Assembly: GCA_018222585.1 (NCBI GenBank) | Contig: JAAFAB010000004.1 | Span: forward strand, 310,001 to 374,000 | Length of the DNA: 64,000 nucleotides | Origin: Paracoccaceae bacterium | Lineage (GTDB): Bacteria > Pseudomonadota > Alphaproteobacteria > Rhodobacterales > Rhodobacteraceae | Direction: 5' to 3' | In this document: positions 63,838 through 64,000 of the stretch, in pieces | Layout: the number at the start of each line of letters is the position of its first letter | How positions within the stretch are numbered: the stretch's first letter is position 1 | Program-made: the position numbers and the translations under genes | Notes under the pieces: model-generated | The model's database searches: none | The model's input: only the letters and a program-made list of their open reading frames with translations | Told to the model about the DNA's origin: nothing

Positions 63838-64000
63838 TGCATGTTTCCGCATTATTTCCGTCTTCGGCAACTCCTTGGCGCGACGAGCCCCTGCTCCGAA
63901 GACAGGCCAAGGCGCGTAGGGTCTCATGTGCGGAAAGCCGCCGCGCGAAAATGAAGGCGGTTGGATACCGGGCATACCATCTTGCCGGCGCTTCGAGATA

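Overview
The window reads as high-GC alphaproteobacterial DNA, most like the Rhodobacterales (Paracoccus/Roseobacter-type relatives). The reasons are gene style, very high GC, TRAP transporters, many LysR-controlled transport cassettes and GTG/TTG starts. This placement is an inference from content, not from a marker-gene comparison.

Region 1 (1 to about 14.35 kb) is the right part of a tailed, HK97-type prophage. Leftward genes run Cro-like regulator, CII-like regulator, small unknowns, a replication initiator, three unknowns, a GT61 glycosyltransferase cassette with its own terminator, HNH endonuclease, terminase small and large subunits, portal, a 57-aa unannotated protein, S49 head protease and the start of the major capsid protein, which is cut by the window edge. 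Rightward genes are a CI-like repressor, then a coupled operon: a 70-aa protein, a 47-aa membrane peptide, a ParB-like protein, a 103-aa protein, an excisionase and a tyrosine integrase. An iteron-like array inside the initiator gene, beside an AT-rich repeat, looks like the phage origin. Palindromes with GGCAAT/ATTGCC arms sit at both regulatory regions.

Region 2 (about 14.4 to 17.4 kb) is visibly AT-richer and holds a leftward, overlapping gene set: an unknown protein, a GHKL-type ATPase, a STAS-like (DUF4325-type) protein and a one-helix membrane protein. It sits behind the integrase like cargo, and it is the best candidate here for an undescribed system, possibly defence or partner-switching signalling.

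Region 3 (17.4 to 59.9 kb) is host chromosome. It contains thyA-folA; a hybrid histidine kinase; a polysaccharide pyruvyl transferase-like gene; an outer-membrane barrel; and an aromatic 2-keto-acid cassette (LysR, benzoylformate decarboxylase, TRAP transporter, aldehyde dehydrogenase). It continues with an iron-type ABC transporter carrying two binding proteins; a peptide ABC transporter with a CocE-type hydrolase and LysR; and the cytochrome bd oxidase cluster cydDCABX including the 44-aa CydX. It ends with a taurine/nitrate-type ABC transporter, an FAD enzyme, a shikimate-dehydrogenase-like enzyme, a LysR and an isochorismate-synthase-like enzyme that share one operator palindrome, followed by an EnvZ-type kinase and an MBL hydrolase.

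Region 4 (59.9 kb to the end) begins with tRNA-Asn(GTT). It is followed at once by two related tyrosine recombinases, the second with its catalytic Tyr and one His replaced. This is the tRNA-proximal end of another integrative element that runs off the window.
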